From Aquabacterium sp. (GTDB taxonomy: Bacteria > Pseudomonadota > Gammaproteobacteria > Burkholderiales > Burkholderiaceae_C): a DNA stretch of 50,978 bases. Positions within the stretch are counted from its first letter, which is position 1, and each line of letters opens with the position of its first letter. The notes under the pieces are model-generated. The model was not told the origin of the DNA, ran no database searches, and saw nothing but the letters and a program-made list of their open reading frames with translations. Below are positions 35,651-44,834 of the stretch, piece after piece. Location of the stretch: positions 1 through 50,978 of the forward strand of contig NZ_JACMNS010000026.1 in NCBI RefSeq assembly GCF_014378415.1, read 5' to 3'. A program made the position numbers and the translations under genes.

Positions 35651-36406
35651 ATGGCACCCGAAATACACCTGAAAGGGGTCAGCCGACACTGGGCCGGTCG
35701 GCCGACGGTCAAAAACGTCTCCATTCGCCTGAGCTCCGGGGAGCGTGTCGCACTGATTGGCCCCAGCGGTGGGGGCAAGTCCACCCTCATCCACCTGATC
35801 GCTGGCGCACTGCGCCCCACCGAAGGTGTCATCGACGTGGATGGGCGGTCCATGGCGGATTTCAGTTGGCGTGACCTTCAACGCTACCGCTCACGATGTC
35901 GCATCATCGAGCAGCAAAGCCTGCTGGTACCGCAATCAACGGTCCACGGCAATGTGCTGTCTGGTTTGGTCGCGACATGGCCTTGGCACAAAACGCTCCT
36001 GGCTTCATTGGTGCCCATTGAAAGTGCCAGGGTGGGTTTGGTGCTTGAACAACTGGGCATCGCCAACTGCCAATGGGCCCGCGTGGGCGAACTCAGTGGT
36101 GGCCAGATGCAGCGGGTGGCCATCGCCCGAGCGCTGATTGCCGACCCCGCCATTTTGCTGGCCGATGAGCCCACCGCATCCTTGGATCCCAACACGGCCA
36201 AGTCGGTCACCCAAAAAATCGTCGAGCTGGCCAAGGCTCGCAGCATGTCCCTGGTTTTCTGCACGCACTGGTTCGACATCGTCAAACGCGATTGCACCAG
36301 GGTGATCGGCTTGAGCGGCGGCGCGGTGGTCTTTGATTGCGATCCCGACGAAGTCTCCCACCACCGACTGGAGAGTCTGTATGCAGGCAGCGGCGAGCGC
36401 ATCTGA
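35651..36406 (+). CDS. PhnC-like ABC transporter ATP-binding protein, probable selenium oxyanion uptake
   Basis: 251 residues. Walker A G-P-S-G-G-G-K-S-T (about residue 38-46), signature L-S-G-G-Q-M-Q-R-V (about 154), Walker B I-L-L-A-D-E-P-T-A-S-L-D. It is of the phosphonate/phosphite PhnC class. It follows selD by 38 bases and overlaps the permease start by 26 bases. The link with selD and mnmH, and the family of the binding protein at 38078, suggest that the substrate is selenate or selenite rather than phosphonate; this is inference from context. Confidence 0.85.
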   Translation: MAPEIHLKGVSRHWAGRPTVKNVSIRLSSGERVALIGPSGGGKSTLIHLIAGALRPTEGVIDVDGRSMADFSWRDLQRYRSRCRIIEQQSLLVPQSTVHGNVLSGLVATWPWHKTLLASLVPIESARVGLVLEQLGIANCQWARVGELSGGQMQRVAIARALIADPAILLADEPTASLDPNTAKSVTQKIVELAKARSMSLVFCTHWFDIVKRDCTRVIGLSGGAVVFDCDPDEVSHHRLESLYAGSGERI

Positions 36407-38030
36407 ACGCACCAGGCACCTGCGCCAGTACTGGCTCTGGCTGGCGCTCGCCCTGTCGGTCGCGGTTTGCCTTGAGCTGACACACGCTCAACCCGGCAAA
36501 TTGCTGGACCGCGACGGCCTGAGCAACGCTGGGGACATCCTCTCTGGCTTTCTTCGCCCCGACGTGTCGGCCGATTTCCTCACCCGCGTGTGGACGTTGT
36601 CCGTTGAAAGCCTGCTGATCGGCATCCTCGGTACGGTTTTTGCCGTGCTTCTGGGCGGCGCTCTGGCGTTTTTTGCCATCCGTGTACCTGATCTTCCAAA
36701 GCCGCCACGTCGGCAGCCGGCATTCATCCGCTTTGGGCTGGCCGTCGCCCGGGCGGCGTCCCGGTTCCTGTTGGGCTTCTTCCGCTCGGTGCCCGAGATT
36801 GTCTGGGCCTACATCTTTGTTCGCATCCTGGGCTTGGGACCTGGCGCGGCCGTCCTGGCCATTGCGCTGACGGTGGGCGGCAGCATTGGCAAGCTGTACG
36901 CCGAGTTGGCCGAAGCGGTAGATCCGCGCGCCATCCACACCCTGCGTGCCACCGGCGCATCGCGCTGGGCCATCCTCTTGTTTGCCGTCTTGCCACAGGT
37001 GAGGCGCCAGTGGATCGGCTACGCGCTCTTTCGCCTGGAATGCAATGTCCGCAGCGGGACGATCCTGGGCGTCGTCGGCGCAGGCGGGCTGGGCAGCGAG
37101 ATCGCCCTGAGCATCCGCTACTTCCAGTACGACAAGCTGGCCACCACCTTGCTGGCCGTGCTGGCCTTCGTGATGGCCCTGGAGGTGGTCAGCGCACAAC
37201 TGCGCCAACGCAGCTTACGCTGGTCTCTCGCATTGGCAGGGCTGGGCGGCGCCCTCGCCTTTGACAAGCTCGACATCCCTTGGGGCGACCTGTTCACCAG
37301 CACCGCGCCCTCAATGTTCACCTTCGACAACCTGACGTTCGATCAAACCTTCATCACCACCGCCGTCGGGCAGATTGGCGAGACCTTGATGATGGCCTGG
37401 GTGGCCACAGCAAGCTCTGCCGTACTGGCTTTTGTGCTTGCACCGATGGCGGCCACCCACCTGATGACAGGCAGCTACCTGCCCGATCCGCCACGCCCCA
37501 CAGGATGGGCCCAGGCCATGAGGCATGCCCTGAAGTGGTTCAGCCGTGGCTTGCTGCAAATCACCCGTGCCATGCCCGAATTGACGCTGGCCCTCGTGTT
37601 TGTGGTTTGGGTGGGTGGCGGCCCACTGGCGGGCATGCTGGCCATCGCTGTCCACAACATCGGTGTGCTGGGGCGCTTGTACTCCGACGTGCTGGAAGAA
37701 GTCGAGCCCGGTCCTGCGGCTGCCCTTCAAGCACAAGGCGCCAGTGGCATGGCGACATTTCTCCATGGCGTTCTACCCCAAGTCAAGGCACGTCTGGCCG
37801 CCTTCACCCTGTACAGCTTTGAAGTCAATGTGCGTACCACGGCCATGGTCGGTTTTGTTGGCGCCGGAGGCATCGGTGACGCGCTGGACACCGCCATCAG
37901 CCTGTTCCACATGCAGGATCTGACGCTGCTGCTGCTCACCATGCTGCTGGTAATCTCGGTGGTGGACGCCATCGGCGACCGGATCCGCACCCAGATCCTC
38001 AAAGTCAAAACAACGGTGCTAGCCCACTGA
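36381..38030 (+). CDS. ABC transporter permease, tandem fusion of two PhnE-like domains
   Basis: 549 residues from ATG 36381, inside the end of the ATPase gene. Two copies of the binding-protein-dependent permease domain are joined. The first has F-R-S-V-P-E-I-V-W-A-Y and R-A-T-G-A-S-R-W-A-I-L-L-F with G-A-G-G-L-G-S-E. The second has R-A-M-P-E-L-T-L-A-L, Q-A-Q-G-A-S-G-M-A-T-F-L and G-A-G-G-I-G-D. A single polypeptide thus supplies both halves of the channel, where PhnE normally forms a homodimer. It works with the ATPase upstream and the binding protein downstream. Confidence 0.86.
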   Translation: MQAAASASERTRHLRQYWLWLALALSVAVCLELTHAQPGKLLDRDGLSNAGDILSGFLRPDVSADFLTRVWTLSVESLLIGILGTVFAVLLGGALAFFAIRVPDLPKPPRRQPAFIRFGLAVARAASRFLLGFFRSVPEIVWAYIFVRILGLGPGAAVLAIALTVGGSIGKLYAELAEAVDPRAIHTLRATGASRWAILLFAVLPQVRRQWIGYALFRLECNVRSGTILGVVGAGGLGSEIALSIRYFQYDKLATTLLAVLAFVMALEVVSAQLRQRSLRWSLALAGLGGALAFDKLDIPWGDLFTSTAPSMFTFDNLTFDQTFITTAVGQIGETLMMAWVATASSAVLAFVLAPMAATHLMTGSYLPDPPRPTGWAQAMRHALKWFSRGLLQITRAMPELTLALVFVVWVGGGPLAGMLAIAVHNIGVLGRLYSDVLEEVEPGPAAALQAQGASGMATFLHGVLPQVKARLAAFTLYSFEVNVRTTAMVGFVGAGGIGDALDTAISLFHMQDLTLLLLTMLLVISVVDAIGDRIRTQILKVKTTVLAH

Positions 38031-38077
38031 CGGCATTCACCATGCAAATCAAAGCAGCATCACCAAGGAATCCCAAC

Positions 38078-38935
38078 ATGTTCAAACGAGCGACTCGCCT
38101 GTGTACCATTGTCCTGGCCTCACTGTTCACCCTGGCCGCCCACGCTGAAGACGTGATCCGCGTCTCCGGCATCCCTGACGAGAACCCCACCGAGCTGTCG
38201 CGCAAGTACCAGCCGCTGGTTGACCACCTTCAAAAGCACCTGGGCGTGAAAGTGGTCTACGTGCCGGTGATCGACTACGGCGCAGCCGTGTCGGCACTGG
38301 CCGCAGGCAAGATCGATTTTGCATGGCTCGGCGGCTTCACCTTCGTTCAGGCCAAGGTGATGGCCGGCGCCAAGCCCGTCGTGATGCGCGACATCGACCG
38401 CGAGTTCCAAAGCGTGTTCATCGCCAACACGGCGGCCGGGATCAACAAGCCCGAAGAGATGCGCGGCAAGAGCTTCTCGTTTGGCTCCAAAAGCTCCACA
38501 TCGGGTCACCTCTTCCCCAGGTACTTCCTGAGCACCAATTTCAACATCAATGCGGACAAGGACTTTGCAGGCGCGCCGATCTACAGCGGCGCCCATGACG
38601 CCACCGTGAAGATGGTCGAATCTGGCAAGGTTCAGGTCGGTGCGCTGAACATCGAGGTATGGAAGCGCATGTTGACCAACGACAAGTTCGACAAAGCCAA
38701 GGTAAAGGTGATCTGGACAACGCCACCCTTTGTTGACTACGTCTGGGCTGTGCGCAAAGACCTGCCAGCCGCCATGGTTCAGAAATTCGCCGATGCCTTC
38801 TTGACGCTGGATGCCACCAAGCCGGAAGAAAAGGCCATTCTGGATCTGCAAGGCGCCAAGAAATTCGTGCCTGCCAAGGTTGAAGACTTCGCCGTGATTG
38901 AACAAGTCGGTCGCTCAACCGGACTGCTCAAATAA
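38078..38935 (+). CDS. periplasmic binding protein, PhnD-like, putative selenate type
   Basis: 285 residues from ATG 38078, with AAGGA 8 bases upstream. Signal peptide to about residue 22 (TIVLASLFTLAAHAED). It fits the PhnD family: VSGIPDENPTELSRKYQPLV, V-I-D-Y-G-A-A-V-S-A-L-A-A-G-K-I-D-F-A-W-L-G-G-F-T, F-G-S-K-S-S-T-S-G-H-L-F-P. From memory, PhnD relatives with this start beside selD/mnmH are classed as putative selenate-binding proteins. The D-E-N-P-T-E-L and W-L-G-G-F-T segments are expected to line the anion pocket. Last gene of the selenium operon; a short AGGCTT/AAGCCT hairpin follows its stop without a T run. Confidence 0.85.
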   Translation: MFKRATRLCTIVLASLFTLAAHAEDVIRVSGIPDENPTELSRKYQPLVDHLQKHLGVKVVYVPVIDYGAAVSALAAGKIDFAWLGGFTFVQAKVMAGAKPVVMRDIDREFQSVFIANTAAGINKPEEMRGKSFSFGSKSSTSGHLFPRYFLSTNFNINADKDFAGAPIYSGAHDATVKMVESGKVQVGALNIEVWKRMLTNDKFDKAKVKVIWTTPPFVDYVWAVRKDLPAAMVQKFADAFLTLDATKPEEKAILDLQGAKKFVPAKVEDFAVIEQVGRSTGLLK

Positions 38936-39101
38936 AGGCTTTGTCGAAGCCTGATCCGGCATCAAGGCCGCAGTGGCAAGGTTTCATGGCACTCTAGGGA
39001 TAACTGCAATTCCTTATGGAGTAAATGGGGGAAGGGCTGTCATCTTCTCGCGCCAGATCCACCTCCAATTCCCTCTAAATCGACGTTTGCAAGGCGTGTC
39101 C

Positions 39102-39144
39102 GAAAAAACAAAAGGCCCACGAATTTTGAAGAGTTCGTGGGCCT
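39102..39144 (-). terminator. Rho-independent terminator of icd
   Basis: AGGCCCACGAA (39113-39123) pairs perfectly with TTCGTGGGCCT (39134-39144) over a 10-base loop. Read on the minus strand it is followed by TTTGTTTTTTC. It lies 23 bases after the icd stop. The remaining part of the 38936-39167 gap shows no gene. Confidence 0.9.
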
Positions 39145-39167
39145 GCATGAGACGCGGTGGAACTAGA

Positions 39168-40421
39168 TCACATGTGGTCGATCATCACCTGACCAAACCC
39201 TGAACACGACACCTGCGTCGCGCCTTCCAGCAAGCGCGCAAAGTCATACGTCACCTTCTTGCTCAGGATGGATTTCTCCATCGACGAGATGATCAGGTCA
39301 GCCGCCTCGAACCAGCCCATGTGGCGCAGCATCATTTCGGCCGACAGGATTTCGGAACCGGGGTTCACGTAGTCCTTGCCGGCGTACTTGGGTGCCGTGC
39401 CGTGGGTGGCTTCGAACATGGCCACCGAGTCCGACAGGTTGGCGCCGGGCGCGATGCCGATGCCACCCACCTGCGCAGCCAGCGCGTCAGAGATGTAGTC
39501 GCCGTTCAGGTTCAACGTGGCGATCACGCTGTACTCGGAAGGACGCAACAGGATCTGCTGCAAGAAGGCGTCGGCGATGGCATCCTTGACGATGATGTCT
39601 TTGCCCGTCTTCGGGTTTTTGAGCTTCATCCACGGGCCGCCGTCGATCAACTCAGCGCCGAATTCGCGCTGGGCCAATGCATAGCTCCAATCGCGGAAGC
39701 CACCTTCGGTGTACTTCATGATGTTGCCCTTGTGCACGATGGTCACGCTGGGCTTGTCATTGTCGATGGCGTACTGCAAGGCCTTGCGCATCAGGCGCTC
39801 GGTGCCCTCGGTGGTCACGGGCTTGATGCCGATGCCGGAAGTTTCCGGGAAACGGATCTTCTTGACGCCAAACTCGGTCTGCAGGAAAGCGATCAGCTTC
39901 TTGGCCTTGTCGCTCTTGGCTTCGAATTCGATGCCGGCGTAGATGTCTTCCGAGTTCTCGCGGAAGATCACCATGTCGATCTTGTGCGGCTCTTTCACGG
40001 GCGAAGGCACGCCCTTGAAATAGGTGACCGGGCGCAGACAGACGTACAGGTCGAGTTCTTGGCGCAGCGCCACGTTCAAGGAACGGATGCCACCGCCCAC
40101 GGGCGTGGTCAGCGGGCCCTTGATCGACACCACGTAGTCCTTGAGGACCTTCAGTGTTTCTTCGGGCAACCACACGTCGGGGCCATAAACCCGGGTTGAT
40201 TTCTCGCCAGCGTAGATCTCCATCCAATGGATCTTGCGCTGACCGCCATACGATTTCTCAACGGCCGCATCCACGACCTTGATCATCACCGGCGTGATGT
40301 CCAAGCCCGTGCCGTCGCCCTCGATGTAGGGAATGATGGGGTTGTGGGGAACATTGAGCGAAAAGTCCGGGTTGACCGAAATTTTTTGCCCACCTTCGGG
40401 CACCTTGATGTGCTGGAACAT
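39168..40421 (-). CDS. icd: NADP-dependent isocitrate dehydrogenase
   Basis: 417 residues, the usual length of the E. coli-type enzyme. It converts isocitrate to 2-oxoglutarate in the TCA cycle. Motifs: [20 protein letters not shown], the phosphorylation/substrate loop [37 protein letters not shown], and [11 protein letters not shown] for the metal Asp. GGAG stands 10 bases before the ATG. Its own terminator follows. Confidence 0.96.
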   Translation of the reverse strand: MFQHIKVPEGGQKISVNPDFSLNVPHNPIIPYIEGDGTGLDITPVMIKVVDAAVEKSYGGQRKIHWMEIYAGEKSTRVYGPDVWLPEETLKVLKDYVVSIKGPLTTPVGGGIRSLNVALRQELDLYVCLRPVTYFKGVPSPVKEPHKIDMVIFRENSEDIYAGIEFEAKSDKAKKLIAFLQTEFGVKKIRFPETSGIGIKPVTTEGTERLMRKALQYAIDNDKPSVTIVHKGNIMKYTEGGFRDWSYALAQREFGAELIDGGPWMKLKNPKTGKDIIVKDAIADAFLQQILLRPSEYSVIATLNLNGDYISDALAAQVGGIGIAPGANLSDSVAMFEATHGTAPKYAGKDYVNPGSEILSAEMMLRHMGWFEAADLIISSMEKSILSKKVTYDFARLLEGATQVSCSGFGQVMIDHM

Positions 40422-40506
40422 GATTTGTCGTCTCCGCGTTTGGCGTTTCCGTTAAAACGCTGCCATGGATGTCGGCAACGTGTCCTGAGAATTCTACGCG
40501 AGCCCC

Positions 40507-40552
40507 CTGGCTGGCAAGTTAAAAAGAAGCAACTCGCAAGCCAGTGTTTTTT
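40507..40552 (+). terminator. terminator-like hairpin upstream of the DUF192 gene
   Basis: CTGGCTGGCAAGTT (40507-40520) pairs with AACTCGCAAGCCAG (40531-40544) with two mismatches, followed by TGTTTTTT (40545-40552) on the + strand. No + strand gene precedes it; icd starts divergently at 40421. It may end a short leader or small RNA, or act as an attenuator for the DUF192 gene. Otherwise the 40422-40588 gap has no recognised feature. Confidence 0.5.
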
Positions 40553-40588
40553 CAGTGCATGCTGCGCGCCAACAAGGACACCATTTTG

Positions 40589-41062
40589 ATGACCGATCTC
40601 TTGAAGACCACGGCCCGACGGGCTGCCGCAGCCCTTTGGGTCACCGCCCTGACATGCGTGCCAGTGCAAGCCCAGGATGGGCCGCAACAATTGCCCACCG
40701 TGATGCTGGGCATCACTTTCCACAACATCAAGGCCGAGGTGGCCTTGACCCCGCAGCAGCACGAAATTGGTTTGATGCACCGCACCAGCATGGGGCCCAA
40801 TGACGGCATGATCTTCGTTTTCGAGCGGGCTGGTCAGCAGTGCTTCTGGATGAAGCACACGCTGATCCCATTGGCAGTGGCCTTCATTGCCGACGACGGC
40901 ACCATCGTCAACCTAGACGAGATGAAGCCCGAAACACTCGACCCGCATTGCTCGACCAAGCCCGTGCGCTACGTGCTGGAAATGAACACGGGCTGGTTCA
41001 GCAAGCGCGGTCTGAAACCGGGCATCAAGGTGACGGGCCAGCCCTTCGGCACCCCCAAGTAG
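40589..41062 (+). CDS. exported DUF192 protein
   Basis: 157 residues from ATG 40589 (AAGGA 10 bases upstream; ATG 40559 in frame would add ten residues). Signal peptide to about residue 28 (ALWVTALTCVPVQAQD). The DUF192 core is clear: E-I-G-L-M-H-R-T-S-M, N-D-G-M-I-F-V-F, C-F-W-M-K-H-T-L-I-P-L-A-V-A-F-I and Y-V-L-E-M-N-T-G-W-F. The family is widespread and secreted or periplasmic, with a small beta fold and no settled function. It ends 3 bases before the convergent patatin-like gene. Confidence 0.88.
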   Translation: MTDLLKTTARRAAAALWVTALTCVPVQAQDGPQQLPTVMLGITFHNIKAEVALTPQQHEIGLMHRTSMGPNDGMIFVFERAGQQCFWMKHTLIPLAVAFIADDGTIVNLDEMKPETLDPHCSTKPVRYVLEMNTGWFSKRGLKPGIKVTGQPFGTPK

Positions 41063-41065
41063 TCA

Positions 41066-42007
41066 TCAGCGCGTCTTGGCCGCGATCTTTTCCTTGAGTT
41101 GCTGAAGCACGCTCAAGGCGGCCTCTCGCCCAGCCAGGATGGAAAGGCGGCGATTGCCAAAATCGCCACTGCCGATGCCCGACAGCCTGGGCCGCATCAC
41201 CACGTCAGCATCCTGCAGTTCGTACTGGCTGATGCTGTGGCCCATGATATTGAAGGTTTGCAACAGGATGTCCACCGCGCCTTTGGTCGGCTGGCCTTCC
41301 GGAACGGCGGAAATGTCTACCGCGATCACCAGGTCGGCGCCCATCTGGCGGGCGTATTTCACCGGGATGGGCGAGACCAGGCCACCGTCCACGTACTCAC
41401 GTCCGGCAATGCGCACGGGCGTGAAGACCGCCGGCACCGAGCTGGAGGCCCTCACCGCCGTCCCCGGGTCGCCACGCCTGAAAAGTATAGGCTGCCCGGA
41501 GTTCAGGTCGGTGGCGACGATGCCCAAAGGAATCGCCATCTGCTCAATCTGCCGCCCGCCGGTGAAGCCGCGCACGAACTTGGCCAGCGCCTCGCCTTTC
41601 ATCACTGAACGGCCCGGAAACACCCAATCGGTCATGGTGGATTCGTCCAGCGTCATGGCCATGGATTCGAGTTCGGCCGGGGTTTTGCCGGCGGCGTAGA
41701 GGGCTGCCACCACGCTACCGGCCGAGGTGCCCACCACCAGATCTGGCTTGATGCCCTGCTCTTCCAGCACCTGCAGCACGCCGATGTGGGCAAAACCACG
41801 CGCCGCGCCGCCGCCCAGGGCCAAACCGATTTTGGGCAGCCTGGGCGCAGGCTTGGCCACCGGCGCATGGAGAACGACCGCAGGCTGCGGTGGCTCAACA
41901 TGGCGCGTAGCGCAGCCTGCCAGCACCGCCGTCAAGACGATGGAGAGGAGCGCCTTTGTTCGATAGATCGAATCGAAATAAGCAATGTCGTAAAATGTTC
42001 TTCTCAT
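41066..42007 (-). CDS. patatin-like phospholipase lipoprotein (RssA-like)
   Basis: 313 residues. After a helix the lipobox L-A-G-C at about residue 31 marks a lipoprotein. The patatin domain begins K-I-G-L-A-L-G-G-G-A-A-R-G-F-A-H-I-G (oxyanion loop). The nucleophile is in G-T-S-A-G-S (G-x-S-x-G) and the Asp in Y-V-D-G-G-L. So a membrane-anchored serine esterase acting on lipids is expected. The ATG is at the edge of an AT-rich region (41960-42030) shared with the divergent TSUP gene. Confidence 0.88.
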   Translation of the reverse strand: MRRTFYDIAYFDSIYRTKALLSIVLTAVLAGCATRHVEPPQPAVVLHAPVAKPAPRLPKIGLALGGGAARGFAHIGVLQVLEEQGIKPDLVVGTSAGSVVAALYAAGKTPAELESMAMTLDESTMTDWVFPGRSVMKGEALAKFVRGFTGGRQIEQMAIPLGIVATDLNSGQPILFRRGDPGTAVRASSSVPAVFTPVRIAGREYVDGGLVSPIPVKYARQMGADLVIAVDISAVPEGQPTKGAVDILLQTFNIMGHSISQYELQDADVVMRPRLSGIGSGDFGNRRLSILAGREAALSVLQQLKEKIAAKTR

Positions 42008-42108
42008 TTATATAGGATCTTTTTAGACTTTGGCCATTCTTGGAGTGGGCCCTGGTTGTACAGGCTGCGTGGTCAACCAAGCAGCTTAGTCGTTCCTCAC
42101 GTCCCCCC

Positions 42109-43083
42109 ATGAAAATCAGAAACCTTGACCTGACCGACAACGCGATCAATGCCGAGCACGAAGCGCTTGGCCTGCCGCCTGTCGAGGACGATGTATCACA
42201 CCCCTCCAATCATCCGGTTCTCAGAATCGCCGTGTGGGCGGTTGTTTTCCTGCTGGTGGCCATCTTGTGCTACCTGGCTTCACGTCTTTTCAACCCGGCC
42301 AACGGGCGCTCTGGCACTGAGCTGATTCTGGAAACGCTCCGTGGCGACACTTTCTGGAAGGCTGCGGCGGTTGGCCTGCTGGCCCAAACTGTGGATGGCG
42401 CGCTCGGCATGGCCTACGGCATCACGTCAACCTCGTTCTTGCTGGCATCGGGCGCATCACCCGCCGTGGCCAGTGCCAGCGTGCACATCGCCGAAGTATT
42501 CACCACGGGTATCTCGGGCATATCACATGTTAAATTGGGGAACGTCAACAAGAATCTGTTTCTTAGATTGCTGATTCCCGGCATGATTGGCGCCATTTTA
42601 GGCGCATGGACGGTTTCATCGATAGACGGAAACATTATAAAGCCTTATGTCGCGGCTTATTTGTTTTGCATGGGCCTGTATATCATCAGCAAGGTATTCA
42701 AAACCATCAAGGCCAACAAAAAAGCACCCAAACACGTGGCCAAGTTGGGCTTGTTTGGCGGGTTTGTGGATGCCGTGGGCGGCGGCGGCTGGGGCCCCGT
42801 CGTGACGACCACCCTCGTGGGCACCGGGCAAGATCCCCGCACCACCATTGGGTCGGTCAACCTGGCGGAGTTCTTTTTGACCTTCGTGAGTGCGATAGTT
42901 TTCGCCATCCTGGTGGGAGAAGGCCCTTGGCCCATCGTTGCAGGCCTGGTAGTAGGTGGCCTGTTTGCCGCACCCTTTGCCGCCTTGCTGACCAGGCGCT
43001 TGAACGCCCGTGTTTTGTTGGCGATGGTGGGCACGGTGATCTCGGTGATCAGCGTTTATAATATATACAAGGCATTCAATTAA
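42109..43083 (+). CDS. TSUP-family (TauE/SafE) transporter, probably sulfur-linked
   Basis: 324 residues from ATG 42109; no clear ribosome site. A cytoplasmic N-terminus of about 35 residues is followed by 8 or so membrane helices with the two TSUP repeats (GLLAQTVDGALGMAYGITST; GLFGGFVDAVGGGGWGPVVT). Family members export sulfite or organosulfonates or move sulfate. Being 48 bases ahead of cysI suggests traffic of sulfate or sulfite for this pathway. The middle of the gene (about 42520-42700) uses AT-rich codons (ATA, TTA, AGA) unlike its neighbours, hinting at separate ancestry. Confidence 0.82.
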   Translation: MKIRNLDLTDNAINAEHEALGLPPVEDDVSHPSNHPVLRIAVWAVVFLLVAILCYLASRLFNPANGRSGTELILETLRGDTFWKAAAVGLLAQTVDGALGMAYGITSTSFLLASGASPAVASASVHIAEVFTTGISGISHVKLGNVNKNLFLRLLIPGMIGAILGAWTVSSIDGNIIKPYVAAYLFCMGLYIISKVFKTIKANKKAPKHVAKLGLFGGFVDAVGGGGWGPVVTTTLVGTGQDPRTTIGSVNLAEFFLTFVSAIVFAILVGEGPWPIVAGLVVGGLFAAPFAALLTRRLNARVLLAMVGTVISVISVYNIYKAFN

Positions 43084-43131
43084 ATCGACAAATTGAATCC
43101 GCGTCAGCATTTTGCTCACAGGCGATGAACC

Positions 43132-44832
43132 ATGTATCAGTACACCGAATTTGACAAACAATTTGTCCGCCAACGCGCGGCGCAGTTCCGCGACCAGCTG
43201 GACCGCAACCTGGCCGGCAAGCTCAGCGACGAAGAGTTCCGTCCGCTGCGCCTGCAAAACGGCTGGTACGTGCAACGCCATGCGCCCATGCTGCGCGTGG
43301 CCGTGCCTTACGGCGAGGTGTCGAGCGTGCAATTGCGCCAGTTGGCCAAAATCTCGCGCGAATACGACCGCAGCTATGCGCACTTCACCACGCGCCAGAA
43401 CCTGCAATACAACTGGATCCCGCTGACCAAAAGCGCCGACGTGATGGACCTGCTGGCCCAGGTCAACATGCACGGCATCCAAACGTCGGGCAACTGCATC
43501 CGCAACATCACCAGCGACGCCTTCGTGGGTGTGGCCTTTGACGAAATCATCGATGCTCGCCCGTACTGCGAAGTCATCCGCCAGTGGTCCACCCTGCACC
43601 CGGAATTCGCCTTCCTGCCGCGCAAGTTCAAGATCGCCGTCAATGGCGCCAAGGAAGACCGCGCGGCCACATACTGGCACGACATCGGCCTGCACCTGCG
43701 CCACAACGACGCCGGTGAAATCGGCTTCAAGGTGCTGGTCGGCGGTGGCATGGGCCGCACGCCCATCATCGCCAGCGTCATCAGCGAATTCATCCCCTGG
43801 CAGCAGATCCTGATCTACATCGAAGCCATCGTGCGGGTCTACAACCGCTATGGCCGCCGCGACAACATGTACAAGGCGCGCATCAAGATCCTGGTCAAGG
43901 CCGAAGGCCAGAAGTTCTTCGACCAGGTGGAAGAAGAGTTCAAGCAGATCCTGACGCGCGACGTCGATGGCGCCTCGCACCTGATCCCCCAGGCTGAACT
44001 GGACCGCGTGTCGGCCAGCTTCGTGCAGCCCGCAGGCGTGGTGGCGCACGATGCCGCCGGCCATGGCGGCCCCGCCGATGCGCCCGTGGCCTTCACCAAA
44101 TGGCTGGAGCGCAACACGCATGCCCACAAGGTCAAGGGCTACAAGGCCGTGACCTTGTCGCTCAAGCGCGTGGGCCAGGCCCCAGGCGACGCCACCGACG
44201 ACCAGATGGACAAGGCCGCCGGCCTGGCCGACCAATTCAGCCAAGGCGAGTTGCGCGTCACGCACGACCAAAACCTGGTGCTGCCCTGGGTGCGCGAAGA
44301 AGACCTTTACACGCTGTGGCAAGCCGCCCGCGACGCCAGCTTTGCCGCACCCAACATCGGCCTGCTCAGTGACATGATCGCCTGCCCCGGCGGCGACTTC
44401 TGCGCCCTGGCCAATGCGCGCTCCATCCCCATCGCCAACGAACTGATCGAACGCTACCAAGACCTGGACGAGCTCTACGACATCGGCGAGATCGACCTGC
44501 ACATCAGCGGCTGCATCAACTCCTGCGGCCACCACCACAGCGGCCACATCGGCATCCTGGGCGTGGACAAGGATGGCAGCGAGTGGTACCAAATCACCCT
44601 GGGCGGCTCGGATGGCTCCAGCCACGCGCCCGTGAGCACCGTCGGCAAGGTCATCGGCCCCTCGTTCGCCGCCGATGAAGTGGCCGACGTGATCGAGGCC
44701 GTGGTCGAGACTTACCGAGGCCAGCGCGCGGCCAACGAAAAGTTCATCGACACGGTCACCCGCGTGGGCCTGGACCCCTTCAAAAATGCCGCCAACGCCG
44801 TGCGCCGTTCGACCGCGAAGAAAGCAGCCTGA
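43132..44832 (+). CDS. cysI: sulfite reductase haemoprotein (beta subunit)
   Basis: 566 residues. Siroheme/4Fe-4S ligands are in C-P-G-G-D-F-C-A-L-A and I-S-G-C-I-N-S-C-G-H-H, the C-x5-C and C-x3-C pair. The ferredoxin-like repeats include N-G-W-Y-V-Q-R-H-A-P-M-L-R-V and S-Y-A-H-F-T-T-R-Q-N-L-Q-Y-N-W. It reduces sulfite to sulfide in cysteine synthesis. No flavoprotein CysJ is adjacent; electrons may come from the ferredoxin and its reductase encoded at 49247-50643 (inference). Siroheme needs the SUMT at 48382. Annotated in relatives as nitrite/sulfite reductase; operon context favours sulfite. Confidence 0.93.
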   Translation: MYQYTEFDKQFVRQRAAQFRDQLDRNLAGKLSDEEFRPLRLQNGWYVQRHAPMLRVAVPYGEVSSVQLRQLAKISREYDRSYAHFTTRQNLQYNWIPLTKSADVMDLLAQVNMHGIQTSGNCIRNITSDAFVGVAFDEIIDARPYCEVIRQWSTLHPEFAFLPRKFKIAVNGAKEDRAATYWHDIGLHLRHNDAGEIGFKVLVGGGMGRTPIIASVISEFIPWQQILIYIEAIVRVYNRYGRRDNMYKARIKILVKAEGQKFFDQVEEEFKQILTRDVDGASHLIPQAELDRVSASFVQPAGVVAHDAAGHGGPADAPVAFTKWLERNTHAHKVKGYKAVTLSLKRVGQAPGDATDDQMDKAAGLADQFSQGELRVTHDQNLVLPWVREEDLYTLWQAARDASFAAPNIGLLSDMIACPGGDFCALANARSIPIANELIERYQDLDELYDIGEIDLHISGCINSCGHHHSGHIGILGVDKDGSEWYQITLGGSDGSSHAPVSTVGKVIGPSFAADEVADVIEAVVETYRGQRAANEKFIDTVTRVGLDPFKNAANAVRRSTAKKAA

Positions 44833-44834
44833 CC

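Noticed and set aside
38936-38952. AGGCTT/AAGCCT hairpin after the selenium transporter operon
   Set aside because: Six base pairs and no T run, so termination is not supported; mentioned only with the binding-protein gene.
42616-44625. A 669-codon minus-strand open frame opposite cysI
   Set aside because: High-GC antisense shadow; the + strand cysI has all catalytic motifs.
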